Of a stretch of 64,000 bases of DNA, positions 23,066 to 33,621 are shown piece after piece. The stretch lies in contig CAKSYX010000002.1 in the NCBI GenBank assembly GCA_934525065.1, forward strand, positions 1 through 64,000, read 5' to 3'. Below the pieces are notes generated by a model, which was not told where the DNA came from, ran no database searches, and saw only the letters and a program-made list of their open reading frames with translations. The first letter of the stretch is position 1; every line of letters begins with the position of its first letter. This stretch comes from an uncultured Eubacteriales bacterium. Its GTDB lineage: Bacteria; Bacillota; Clostridia; Oscillospirales; Acutalibacteraceae. The position numbers and the translations under genes were made by a program.

Positions 23066-24301
23066 TTATAAAACAACTTTAAAGGTGAGCGACTTTGAAT
23101 CGGTCGTAACCGCGGAAATTTTACCCTTGTGCCTTGTGACGATCGCTTTAGCAATCGAAAGGCCGATTCCGTAGCCGCCGGTTTCTCTTGAACGCGAGTT
23201 GTCTGCACGGTAAAAACGGTCAAACAGGCGGGGAAGCTGGTCCTTTTCAACGCTGTCGCAGTCGTTGAAAACGTCAAGAAAAACGTTCTTGGTCGTTTTG
23301 TAAAGCGTGATGATGACCCGTCCGTCCTTTGAGGCGTATTTTACGGCGTTGTCGCAAAGAATCGAAACGAGCTGACGCAGCTCGGCTTCGTTGCCCTTAT
23401 ACATAATATGTTCGCCGGCGGAGACCGAAAACTTCAGGCCGTTGCTTTTTGCGAGCGGTTCAAAGTTCGCCGCTGTGTCAAGAACAGCTTCGCTCAGGTC
23501 AAAGACCTCGTGCTGAACGTCTCCCGAGGCTTCGTCAAGCTTTGAAAGCTCAACAAGATTTTTGACAAGGACTGAAAGGCGTTCGGTCTGTTCCTTGATG
23601 CTTGTGATCCATTCGCTTTCGCCTTCGCAAATTTCAAGCACGTCGGCGTCGGCGGAGATGATAGCAAGCGGTGTTTTCAGCTCGTGGCTCGCGTCGGTGA
23701 TGAACTGCTTTTGCTTTTCAATGCTGTTTTTAACCGGCTTGAGTGCGTTGTTTGAAAAGCGGTAGATTGGAAAAATCAGCAGGAGGATGAACACGATTCC
23801 GACTATGAACGAAATGAAAACCAATGCCACAGAGGATTCAACATCGCGCTGAAAGTCAACGAAAATTATCATCGACTGCTGAGTGTCGGCGCTTTTGACG
23901 TAGTAATAGCGGTAAGAATCAATGACACCGTAGCCGGTTTCGTTCGGATAGACGCGCGAAGCGTATTCAAAAGCATCGCGGTCGGTGACGGCGGCTATGT
24001 TCTCGGTTGAAATGTCCGTAACAACGTTTCCCTGAAGCTTGACAACGAAATATCTCGTTGAATACGGAGCTTCAATGTCAACCTCTCCGGTTGAAAACGG
24101 ATTCCAGAAGTAATCGCGGACATTGACGCTCGTCGTCGGAAAATGGCCGTCGTTCTGGGCAATGAGGTTCAGAATGCTTCTGATGTCATAGTCGCGCTGA
24201 TAAATATTGATAATATTAACAGCAAAGAGCTGAACAAAAACGATTATAACAAGGGAAATGAGGGTGATTGCAATAAAATGATGCTGCAGGCGCTTCAGCA
24301 T
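23066..24301 (-). CDS. Membrane sensor histidine kinase
   Basis: Two-component sensor, 411 residues. Two transmembrane helices (about 10-32 and 158-185) enclose an extracytoplasmic sensor region of about 120 residues with no recognised fold. No clear HAMP domain is seen. The dimerisation/phosphoacceptor box is FITDASHELKTPLAII (His about residue 210), followed by the N box (LVSILCDNAVKYA), an F-like segment (RLFDRFYRADNSRS) and the G box (GGYGIGLSIAKAIV). The start codon overlaps the stop of the response regulator (ATGCTGA), so the two are translationally coupled. The cognate regulator is the preceding gene; the downstream VTC/DUF4956/lipoprotein genes are in the same unit. Confidence 0.93.
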   Translation of the reverse strand: MLKRLQHHFIAITLISLVIIVFVQLFAVNIINIYQRDYDIRSILNLIAQNDGHFPTTSVNVRDYFWNPFSTGEVDIEAPYSTRYFVVKLQGNVVTDISTENIAAVTDRDAFEYASRVYPNETGYGVIDSYRYYYVKSADTQQSMIIFVDFQRDVESSVALVFISFIVGIVFILLLIFPIYRFSNNALKPVKNSIEKQKQFITDASHELKTPLAIISADADVLEICEGESEWITSIKEQTERLSVLVKNLVELSKLDEASGDVQHEVFDLSEAVLDTAANFEPLAKSNGLKFSVSAGEHIMYKGNEAELRQLVSILCDNAVKYASKDGRVIITLYKTTKNVFLDVFNDCDSVEKDQLPRLFDRFYRADNSRSRETGGYGIGLSIAKAIVTRHKGKISAVTTDSKSLTFKVVL

Positions 24302-24972
24302 TTTGCTTCCTCCAGCGTATAGCCAACGCCGCGGGTGGCCTTGATTTCAATGCTCGCGCCGAGGGAGGCAAGCTTTTTCCTCAGGTATGAGATGTATACC
24401 CAGACGACGTTGATCTCGGCCTCAGTCTCATAGCCCCAGATGCGCTCCATGAACTGTTCGGTTGAAATGAGCCTGCCGGCGTTGCTCATGAGCATTTCAA
24501 TCATCTGGAATTCCTTGTTGCCGAGGCGGACTTTCCCGTTTTCGGTTGAAAGCTCATAGGTTTCGCGGTTGAGCGAAAGATTCCCGAAGGTGAGAAGATT
24601 CGGCGAAAACTCGGATTTTCTGCGCGTCATGGCGCGGATCCTCGCAAGAAGCTCTCCGGTTGAAAACGGCTTTGTCAGGTAGTCATCGGCTCCGCTGTCA
24701 AGGCCGAGAATTTTGTCTTCGGTCTGAGCCTTGGCGGTGAGGATGAGAACGGGAGTTGAAACGCCGTTCTCGCGCAGCTTTTTGAGAACGTCAATGCCGT
24801 TCATTTTCGGCATCATGAGGTCAAGGATGATTCCGTCATAGTTTTCGCTCATGCCGTAGTCATAGGCGTCCTCACCGTCATAAACGGGGTCAACGGAATA
24901 GTTATTGTGCTTGAGAATTGCGCAAAGAGCTTTTGAAAGGTCTTTTTCGTCCTCTGCAAGAAGAAGTCTCAT
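24295..24972 (-). CDS. OmpR/PhoB-family response regulator
   Basis: 225 residues. Receiver domain 1-120 with the acidic pair (AEDEKD), phosphoacceptor Asp in IILDLMMPKMNG (about residue 51), Thr in LILTAKAQ and Lys in YLTKPFS; C-terminal winged-helix DNA-binding domain (about 130-222) ending in the family sequence IEIKATRGVGYTLEE. AGGGGG precedes the ATG. It is first in the unit RR-HK-VTC-DUF4956-lipoprotein, transcribed from the promoter at 24999-25027. Confidence 0.95.
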   Translation of the reverse strand: MRLLLAEDEKDLSKALCAILKHNNYSVDPVYDGEDAYDYGMSENYDGIILDLMMPKMNGIDVLKKLRENGVSTPVLILTAKAQTEDKILGLDSGADDYLTKPFSTGELLARIRAMTRRKSEFSPNLLTFGNLSLNRETYELSTENGKVRLGNKEFQMIEMLMSNAGRLISTEQFMERIWGYETEAEINVVWVYISYLRKKLASLGASIEIKATRGVGYTLEEAKC

Positions 24973-24998
24973 ATGAATACCCCCTAATTATTATAATA

Positions 24999-25027
24999 AT
25001 TATACTTATATTTCCCTTTGAACGCAA
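24999..25027 (-). promoter_or_regulatory. Promoter of the two-component/VTC unit
   Basis: Minus strand TTGCGT, 17-base spacer, perfect TATAAT, with a second overlapping AT-rich TATAAT-like block before the ribosome site. Confidence 0.65.
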
Positions 25028-25072
25028 GACGGAAAACACGATTTTTAAATCTTTTTCATCTTTGCACCGGGG

Positions 25073-25236
25073 TAGGCTGAAGTGCCTCTAACTCAATGAG
25101 GCTTTTAAAGGCAGTTTTCTGCCGATACTGTGCCCCAAAGTGCCGCAATTCGCGTCAGTATAGTGAGATAAAAAGCGCCGCAATGTGTGGAAAAACAAGA
25201 CCATCAGGCACATTGGGTTCGAAGCTCTTCAGCCTA
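25073..25236. repeat. Inverted-end repeat, family B, long copy
   Basis: 164-bp element. The left end (TAGGCTGAAG..., AACTCAATG at its inner side) is inverted at the right end (CATTGGGTTC...CTTCAGCCTA). It shares ends and the internal TTTCTGCCGATACTG with the copy at 47008-47114 but has an extra internal segment of about 57 bases. No coding potential. It lies between the two-component unit promoter and argG. Confidence 0.75.
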
Positions 25237-25270
25237 CGGTTAAAATATAAAGCGCAAACCTAAAACAAAG

Positions 25271-25317
25271 ATGAAAAACAAGCTCATCGGGTGCATTGGT
25301 TCAACTCTCCCGGCTTA
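25271..25317. repeat. Degenerate right end of family B repeat
   Basis: About 45 bases resembling the right end of the neighbouring element (AAACAAG, a diverged GTGCATTGG-TTC block, then a CTTCAGCC-like end changed to CCCGGCTTA). Probably a decayed partial copy. Confidence 0.45.
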
Positions 25318-25323
25318 AAAACA

Positions 25324-25362
25324 ATGGAACCCGACGCAGCTTTCGGCCTCGTCGGGTTCCAT
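25324..25362 (-). terminator. Strong hairpin with minus-strand T-run
   Basis: Perfect 13-bp stem (ATGGAACCCGACG / CGTCGGGTTCCAT) with a 13-base loop. On the minus strand it is followed by TGTTTTTAAG, so it reads as an intrinsic terminator, but no minus-strand gene precedes it in 25363-25727. The following 25370-25410 is a G-rich purine tract. It may end a small RNA or be a stray element. Confidence 0.5.
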
Positions 25363-25602
25363 CTATTTGAAAGGAGAGGGGAGTGCGGTGGGGAGGAGGG
25401 GGCAGGTGAAAAATCGGAAAAAACACGCTGCGATCCCCATCGCACAAGCACAGTATATGGGGGCAACCTTAAACCAAACTAAAGCAGCAAAAGTTTTTTG
25501 AAAATTTTTTGTTTTCTTTTCGGAGCGTTCTCAAGAACGCGGCGGCAAGGCGTTGTTCAAAGTTAATAAATCATGAAAAAACTTTCGGGAATTCCTTGTT
25601 AA

Positions 25603-25653
25603 TATGCATAAACGTGAAGAAATTATTCAAAAACTCTTGCATATTTATGCAAA
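25603..25653 (+). promoter_or_regulatory. Tandem ARG-box-like sites (ArgR operators)
   Basis: The box at 25636-25653 (CTTGCATATTTATGCAAA) is a near-palindrome agreeing at 14 of 18 positions with the reverse complement of the Bacillus ARG-box consensus; a weaker box is at 25603-25620 (11 of 18). The strong box covers the -35 element of the argG promoter, as expected for arginine-dependent repression by ArgR. No argR gene is in the window. Confidence 0.65.
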
Positions 25654-25665
25654 ACATGGTATATT
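25637..25665 (+). promoter_or_regulatory. SigA-type promoter of argG
   Basis: TTGCAT, 17-base spacer, TATATT; the -35 lies inside the ARG-box-like palindrome. Confidence 0.7.
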
Positions 25666-25727
25666 AACACCATCAAATGAATAATTTTTTGCGTTCGTTA
25701 AGAAGCGTAAAACGGAGGTAAACAACA

Positions 25728-26954
25728 ATGAAAAAGGAAAACATCAAAAAAATCGTTCTTGCCTATTCCGGCGGACTTGACACTTCAATAATAATCCCCT
25801 GGCTCAAGGAAAACTATAACGACCCGGAAATCATTGCCGTTTCCGGAAACGTCGGCCAGGCGGACGAGCTTGAAGGCCTTGAAGAAAAGGCACTCAAAAC
25901 CGGTGCTTCAAAGCTTTATGTTGAAGATATCACAAAGGAAATGCTTGAGGAATGTGTGTTTCCCTGCGTTCAGGCCGGTGCAAAGTATGAGGAATATCTG
26001 CTCGGAACTGCGTTTGCACGTCCGTTTATTGCAAAAAGGCTGGTTGAAATTGCAAAAAAGGAGGGGGCCGACGCAATCTGCCACGGCTGCACCGGAAAGG
26101 GCAACGATCAGGTCAGGTTTGAGGTTGCAATCAAGGCTCTCGCTCCCGATATGACAATTATCGCTCCGTGGCGTGAATGGAGCATTAAGTCAAGGGAGGA
26201 GGAAATTGACTACGCCGAGGCGCACAACGTTCCCCTCAAAATCAACCGTGAAACCAACTATTCCAAGGACAAGAATATCTGGCACCTCTCCCATGAGGGC
26301 CTTGACCTTGAAGACCCGGCAAACGAGCCGCTTTACAACAAGGAAGGCTTCCTTGAAATGGGCGTTTCTCCCGAAAATGCACCGGACAAGCCGACCTATG
26401 TTACCATTCACTTTGAAAAAGGCGTTCCGACCGCAATTGACGGCGAGGAGCTTGATGCAGTCGGAATCGTTCTCAAGCTCAATGAGCTCGGCGGAAATAA
26501 CGGAATCGGCCTTCTTGACATCGTTGAAAACCGTCTGGTCGGCATGAAGTGCAGGGGCGTATATGAAACTCCGGGCGGCTCGATTCTCTATAAAGCCCAT
26601 GAGGTTCTTGAAACGCTCTGCCTTGACAAGGAGACTGCTCATTACAAAGCTCTCGTTGCCCAGAAGCTCGGCGAAATTCTTTATAACGCTCAGTGGTTCT
26701 CTCCGCTGACGAAGGCGATTCTCAGCTTTGTTAAGAGCACCCAGCAGACCGTTACGGGCGACGTTACCCTCAAGCTTTACAAGGGCAACATGATAAACGC
26801 CGGCGTAACCTCGCCGTATTCACTCTATGACCCCGAAATTGCAACCTTTGACGAGGATGACGTTTATAATCAGGCCGATGCAACGGGCTTCATCAACCTC
26901 TATGGCCTGCCCTCAAAGGTATACGCAAAAATGAAGGCGAAAAACAACCTTTGA
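25728..26954 (+). CDS. argG: Argininosuccinate synthase
   Basis: Joins citrulline and aspartate with ATP in arginine biosynthesis; cytoplasmic tetramer. The PP-loop ATP site is at the N-terminus (VLAYSGGLDTSIIIPWL), followed by HGCTGKGNDQVRFE and the conserved REWSIKSREEEIDYA and NIWHLSHEGLDLEDP segments; 408 residues is the normal length. CGGAGG lies 10 bases before the ATG. It stands alone: argH is not adjacent. The promoter is overlapped by ARG-box-like sites, so arginine repression through ArgR is likely. Confidence 0.97.
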   Translation: MKKENIKKIVLAYSGGLDTSIIIPWLKENYNDPEIIAVSGNVGQADELEGLEEKALKTGASKLYVEDITKEMLEECVFPCVQAGAKYEEYLLGTAFARPFIAKRLVEIAKKEGADAICHGCTGKGNDQVRFEVAIKALAPDMTIIAPWREWSIKSREEEIDYAEAHNVPLKINRETNYSKDKNIWHLSHEGLDLEDPANEPLYNKEGFLEMGVSPENAPDKPTYVTIHFEKGVPTAIDGEELDAVGIVLKLNELGGNNGIGLLDIVENRLVGMKCRGVYETPGGSILYKAHEVLETLCLDKETAHYKALVAQKLGEILYNAQWFSPLTKAILSFVKSTQQTVTGDVTLKLYKGNMINAGVTSPYSLYDPEIATFDEDDVYNQADATGFINLYGLPSKVYAKMKAKNNL

Positions 26955-26993
26955 TATAATAAGGACATCTCCTATTATTATATAGCCAATTGC

Positions 26994-27030
26994 ATAGCGG
27001 GACGCCGGCGAAAAACCGGCGTCCTGCTAT
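26994..27030. terminator. Terminator hairpin between argG and dapB
   Basis: 15-bp stem with one mismatch around ACGCCGG/CCGGCGT and a CGAAAAA loop. The right arm overlaps the dapB stop codon. T-tails are weak on both strands. Confidence 0.7.
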
Positions 27031-27767
27031 TCTATCATATCCTCCGCCCGGTAAAGACCGGGCTGCTTTTTTTGAATGAATTCGGCCGCAGTGAGCGCAC
27101 CTTTTGCAAAAAGCAGGCGGTCATGCGCCTCGTGGCATATTGTGACGGTTTGTTCCGGCATGGCAAAGATTATTTCATGTGAGCCGGCCGAGTTTCCGAG
27201 TCGCAGCGAATGAATGCAAAGCTCGTTTTTGTTCCTCGGCTGTCCGCTTTTTCTGCCGAGCGAAATGCAAAGCTCCGGGCGAACCGAACGCAGCCCTTCG
27301 GCGAGAAAAAGAGCCGTTCCGCTGGGTACATCGGCCTTTTTGTCGTGGTGACGCTCGATAATTTCAATTTCCGCTTCGGGAAAAGCCTTCGCAGCAATTT
27401 TTGCAACGCGCAGCGTGAGTGCAACGCCCAACGACATATTCGGCGAATAAAAAACAGGAATCCTTTTTGACGATGAGCATATTATGCTTTTTTCCTTTTC
27501 CGTGTGGCCGGTCGTTCCGATAACGAGCGGAGTTTTTGTTTTGACCGCGTATGAGCAGAGCACAGGCACGGCAAAGTGGCTCGAAAAATCAATTATTGCA
27601 TCCGCCTTTACGCCGCATTCAAAAATTCTTGAAAAGAGCAGGCTCTCTCTTTGGGTTTCAAACGCCGTGTCAACGAGGGCGGCGACCGAAAAATTATTTT
27701 CGCCGCAAATGCATTCGCAAAGGCTTTTTCCCATTCTTCCGTTTGCGCCGCTGATGATGAGTTTCAA
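27027..27767 (-). CDS. dapB: 4-hydroxy-tetrahydrodipicolinate reductase
   Basis: NAD(P)H-dependent step of the diaminopimelate/lysine pathway, supplying peptidoglycan precursors. 246 residues. The N-terminal Rossmann motif is IISGANGRMGKSL, the cofactor-loop motif is LVIGTTGHTEKE, and the catalytic/substrate block is EIIERHHDKKADVPSGTA, all as in DapB. TTG start (27765-27767) with GGGGTG upstream. No dapA is next to it. It is convergent with argG. Confidence 0.95.
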   Translation of the reverse strand: MKLIISGANGRMGKSLCECICGENNFSVAALVDTAFETQRESLLFSRIFECGVKADAIIDFSSHFAVPVLCSYAVKTKTPLVIGTTGHTEKEKSIICSSSKRIPVFYSPNMSLGVALTLRVAKIAAKAFPEAEIEIIERHHDKKADVPSGTALFLAEGLRSVRPELCISLGRKSGQPRNKNELCIHSLRLGNSAGSHEIIFAMPEQTVTICHEAHDRLLFAKGALTAAEFIQKKQPGLYRAEDMIE

Positions 27768-27949
27768 TTTTTTTCACCCCTTCAAAAAAGCTTATGAGCG
27801 AAGAAGAGGAAAAATTCCTGCCGCTTTTGAAACGGTTTTGTGATTCGTTTATAGGTTTTTTTGTTGACGAAGAGAGGACAGAATTGCACAGAAGGGAAGA
27901 CACCCTAACGGCTTTACTTTTTTCATTTTCATCTTTTTTTTAAAAAGTG

Positions 27950-27978
27950 ATGAAAAATTGTTTGCGGTGTGCTATAAT
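27950..27978 (+). promoter_or_regulatory. Extended -10 promoter of secA
   Basis: Weak -35 (ATGAAA), 17-base spacer ending in TGC, perfect TATAAT: an extended -10 arrangement. A small hairpin (AGCCGCA/TGCGGCT, about 28007-28024) is in the leader. Confidence 0.55.
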
Positions 27979-28057
27979 AAACGAAATATTATTAAATTGC
28001 GAAAGTAGCCGCATTTTTGCGGCTGGCAGCATACAGTTTATTTATTGAGGTGAAACA

Positions 28058-30820
<2,763 letters not shown>

Positions 30821-30895
30821 TAAGGAATGGACGGTATAAAAACGATTATGGTTTCGGAATGAAACAGCAATATAAAATACGAATCTGATAAAAGA

Positions 30896-30939
30896 GAGAC
30901 AGAAACCCTGATTTTTCTAAGGCTTCTGTCTCGCTTTTT
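30896..30939 (+). terminator. Terminator of secA
   Basis: GAGACAGAA / TTCTGTCTC stem with a 19-base loop, then GCTTTTTG. Confidence 0.8.
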
Positions 30940-31086
30940 GTTTTCTTGTAATATTGAGAGCTGAACGCGGGGAAAAACGCTTCACAAAGCTAAAAAACGG
31001 AGAATGCTGAGCTTTTCTGCTTGTATTGCTGCTTTGAACCAGATAACTAAGTGCGGATTTTTATGACAAGAATCCTCAGATATCGT

Positions 31087-31551
31087 TCACTTTACCGGAT
31101 AAACCAGCTTTTCCTTTGTCCAGTCTTTCAGAACGCCGAGCATTGCGGCGGCTTCCGTCTTTGCTTCGGGGAGGTTATGGTCGCGCCAGTTTCCGCATTC
31201 CTTTTCGCTCACGCCGGGAACCTCGCCCTCAAAATCGGCGCAGAAGGCAAAAGCTTTCTGCAAAAGCTCTATGACCTGCTTCGGCGAAACGCAGTCACGC
31301 ACAATGAAATAAAAGCCGGTGCGGCAGCCCATCGGGCCGAAGTAGACAACGTTTTTTGAAAACTCGCTGTTTCTGGTGTAGGTCGCAATCAGGTGCTCAA
31401 GGGTGTGGATTGCGCCGTTTTCCATCACGGGCTCCCTGTTCGGAAGGCGCATACGGATGTCATAGGTCACGCAGTCGCCGTCAATGCGCGAGGTGTAAAG
31501 TCCCTTCGGCAAAATTGTGTGGTCAATCGTGAAGCTTGCAATTTTTTTCAT
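31087..31551 (-). CDS. luxS: S-ribosylhomocysteine lyase
   Basis: Cleaves S-ribosylhomocysteine to homocysteine and DPD, the AI-2 precursor; metal-dependent homodimer. 154 residues, the normal size. The metal ligands are in AIHTLEHLIATYTRN (two His) and EKECGNWRDHNL (Cys); GPMGCRTGFYF is the catalytic Cys block. Two in-frame ATGs occur; the second (31551) is nine bases after AAAGGG and preferred. It is the last gene of the minus-strand operon beginning at the histidine phosphatase, 24 bases after recG. No pfs/mtnN gene is in the window. Confidence 0.96.
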   Translation of the reverse strand: MKKIASFTIDHTILPKGLYTSRIDGDCVTYDIRMRLPNREPVMENGAIHTLEHLIATYTRNSEFSKNVVYFGPMGCRTGFYFIVRDCVSPKQVIELLQKAFAFCADFEGEVPGVSEKECGNWRDHNLPEAKTEAAAMLGVLKDWTKEKLVYPVK

Positions 31552-31575
31552 TTTTAACATCCCTTTCGGTTTATA

Positions 31576-33621
31576 TCAGTTAAGTGCGTTTTGCCCGGCC
31601 TTTTTGAAAAGGCGGTCAATGCTTTCTTTGAGTGCTTTGTGCTCTTCTTTTTCAAAAAGCGGGTCGGCTTCAAAAATCCTTTGCGCCGCCTGCTTTGTCT
31701 GCTTCAGCGTTACCATGTCCTCAAGCATTCCGGCAATTCTCAGCTCGGGCAGCCCGTGCTGGCGTGAACCGAAAAAGTCACCCGGGCCGCGCAGGCGAAG
31801 ATCTTCGTCCGCAATTTTGAAGCCGTCCGTCGTTTTGCACATGATTTGAAGCCGCTTTTTGGCTGTTTCGCCCTCGGCATCGCTTATCAGTATGCAGCTT
31901 GACTGAACGGAACCTCTGCCGACTCTGCCGCGCAGCTGGTGCAGTGTTGAAAGGCCGAAGCGTTCCGCGTTTTCAATCACCATAACTGCCGCGTTCGGTA
32001 CGTCGATTCCAACTTCGATAACCGTTGTTGAAACAAGAAGCTGAACCTTTCCGTCTGCGAAGTCCTTCATCACGGCCGATTTTTCTTTCGGCTTCATCTT
32101 CCCGTGCAAAAGAGCAACGCGGTAGGCGGCAAACTCTTTTTTTGAAAGCTCATCGGCATATTTTGCCGCAGGGATAAGCTCAGTCTCGTTTTCCTCAACA
32201 AGCGGACAGACTATGTATGCCTGAAGCCCGGCGTCAAGGTGACGCTTGATGAAGGCGTAAATTCGCTTTCGGTAGGAGGAATCAACAAAATATGTTTTAA
32301 TTTTCTGCCTGCCTGCCGGGAGCTCGTCAATGACGGAGATATCAAGGTCGCCGTAAATTATCAGAGAAAGCGTCCGCGGAATCGGCGTTGCAGACATGAC
32401 AAGGACATGGACGTTTTTTCCCTTTTCTCCGAGCAAGCCGCGCTGCCTGACACCGAAGCGGTGCTGTTCGTCTGTCACAACAAGGCCGAGTGAGAAAAAA
32501 ACGGTGTCTGAGGTCAAAAGCGCGTGCGTGCCTATCACAATGTCCGTTTCGCCAGTTTCAAGCTTTGCCTTCGCTTCGCGCTTTTCCTTTGCCGTTGACG
32601 AACCCGTCAAAAGTGAGATGCGTATGCTTTCGGGAAGCATTCCCGAAAGCGTTTTGTAATGCTGAACGGCAAGCACTTCGGTGGGTGCCATGAGAGCGGA
32701 CTGGAAGCCGTTTTTTGCCGCAGAATACATCAGCGCGGCCGCAACAACCGTTTTGCCCGAACCGACATCGCCCTGAAGCAGGCGGTTCATCGGAACAGAG
32801 CTTTCCATATCCCGAACACAGTCGGAAACGGCTCTTTTTTGCGCCGAGGTGAGAGTGAACGGCAGCGTGCGGATGAATTCCGGTGTTTTGTCTTTGATTA
32901 TTATGTTTGTCTTCTCCCTGCTCTTTTTTCTGAGCGCGAGCATCCCCGTTTGAAGAACCAGCAGTTCTTCAAAAATCAGCCTTTTGCGCGCAATTTCCGC
33001 GTCCTTGAGGCAGGAGGGAAAATGGATGTTCCTGAGCGCAAACTGTTCGTGGCAAAGGCTGAAGGTGCGGCGAATGTCATCCGGAATCGGGTCGGGAGTT
33101 TCCTCTCGGTAGTAAATGGCAAGAGCGTTTTTGACGGCGGACCCGACCGTTTTGTTTGAAAGACCTGCCGTCAGCGGATAGACAGGCTCAAGCAGAACAG
33201 GCGAGTTGATCTCGTGAACGATGGGATTGGTCAGCTCAAATTCGCCGCGGTTCACAAAAACACGGCCGAGGAAAAGAAACTCCTTTCCCTCCTCCAGCCG
33301 TTCGGCAAGAAAGCGGTTGTTGAAAATCGTGACATGCAAAACGTCCTCACCGTCGGTCAGAACGGTTTTGAAAACCGTCATTCCCTGGCGTATCATGGCC
33401 TTTGAAACGCGGCAGCCGACGGTGGCCCTTACGCAGGCTGTCTCGCCGCTTTTCAGCTCCCTGATTTTTTGAGGTGAACTGAAATCGAGATAAGAGCGCG
33501 GAAAAAGGTGAACAAGATCGGAAAGCGTAAAAACGTCGAGCTTTGAAAAAAGCCCGGCGCGTTTTTCGCCAACTCCTTTGATGTATTGAACGCTCATTGA
33601 ACGGCTGTCCGTGTTTTTCAC
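31576..33621 (-). CDS. recG: ATP-dependent DNA helicase RecG
   Basis: Branch-migration helicase that remodels stalled replication forks. 681 residues: N-terminal wedge/OB domain (about 1-230), Walker A in RLLQGDVGSGKTVVAAALM, DEQH box (VTDEQHRFGVRQR), VLVMSATPIPRTLS, and the C-terminal helicase half with STTVIEVGIDVPNAAVMV and HQLRGRVGRG. The GTG start overlaps the stop of the preceding gene as GTGA with GAAGGAAG immediately upstream; a downstream ATG at 33597 (MSVQYIKGVG) is a possible alternative. Coupled translation with the FakA-like gene is likely. Confidence 0.95.
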   Translation of the reverse strand: MKNTDSRSMSVQYIKGVGEKRAGLFSKLDVFTLSDLVHLFPRSYLDFSSPQKIRELKSGETACVRATVGCRVSKAMIRQGMTVFKTVLTDGEDVLHVTIFNNRFLAERLEEGKEFLFLGRVFVNRGEFELTNPIVHEINSPVLLEPVYPLTAGLSNKTVGSAVKNALAIYYREETPDPIPDDIRRTFSLCHEQFALRNIHFPSCLKDAEIARKRLIFEELLVLQTGMLALRKKSREKTNIIIKDKTPEFIRTLPFTLTSAQKRAVSDCVRDMESSVPMNRLLQGDVGSGKTVVAAALMYSAAKNGFQSALMAPTEVLAVQHYKTLSGMLPESIRISLLTGSSTAKEKREAKAKLETGETDIVIGTHALLTSDTVFFSLGLVVTDEQHRFGVRQRGLLGEKGKNVHVLVMSATPIPRTLSLIIYGDLDISVIDELPAGRQKIKTYFVDSSYRKRIYAFIKRHLDAGLQAYIVCPLVEENETELIPAAKYADELSKKEFAAYRVALLHGKMKPKEKSAVMKDFADGKVQLLVSTTVIEVGIDVPNAAVMVIENAERFGLSTLHQLRGRVGRGSVQSSCILISDAEGETAKKRLQIMCKTTDGFKIADEDLRLRGPGDFFGSRQHGLPELRIAGMLEDMVTLKQTKQAAQRIFEADPLFEKEEHKALKESIDRLFKKAGQNALN

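Noticed and set aside
25284..25482. 60-63-residue frames in the hairpin/G-rich region before argG
   Set aside because: They run through a perfect hairpin and a purine tract and have no ribosome site; both strands are open only because of low stop density.
25070..25727. T-box or arginine leader upstream of argG
   Set aside because: The argG promoter lies at 25637-25665, downstream of the hairpin, leaving a leader too short for a T-box; ARG-box-like sites explain control.
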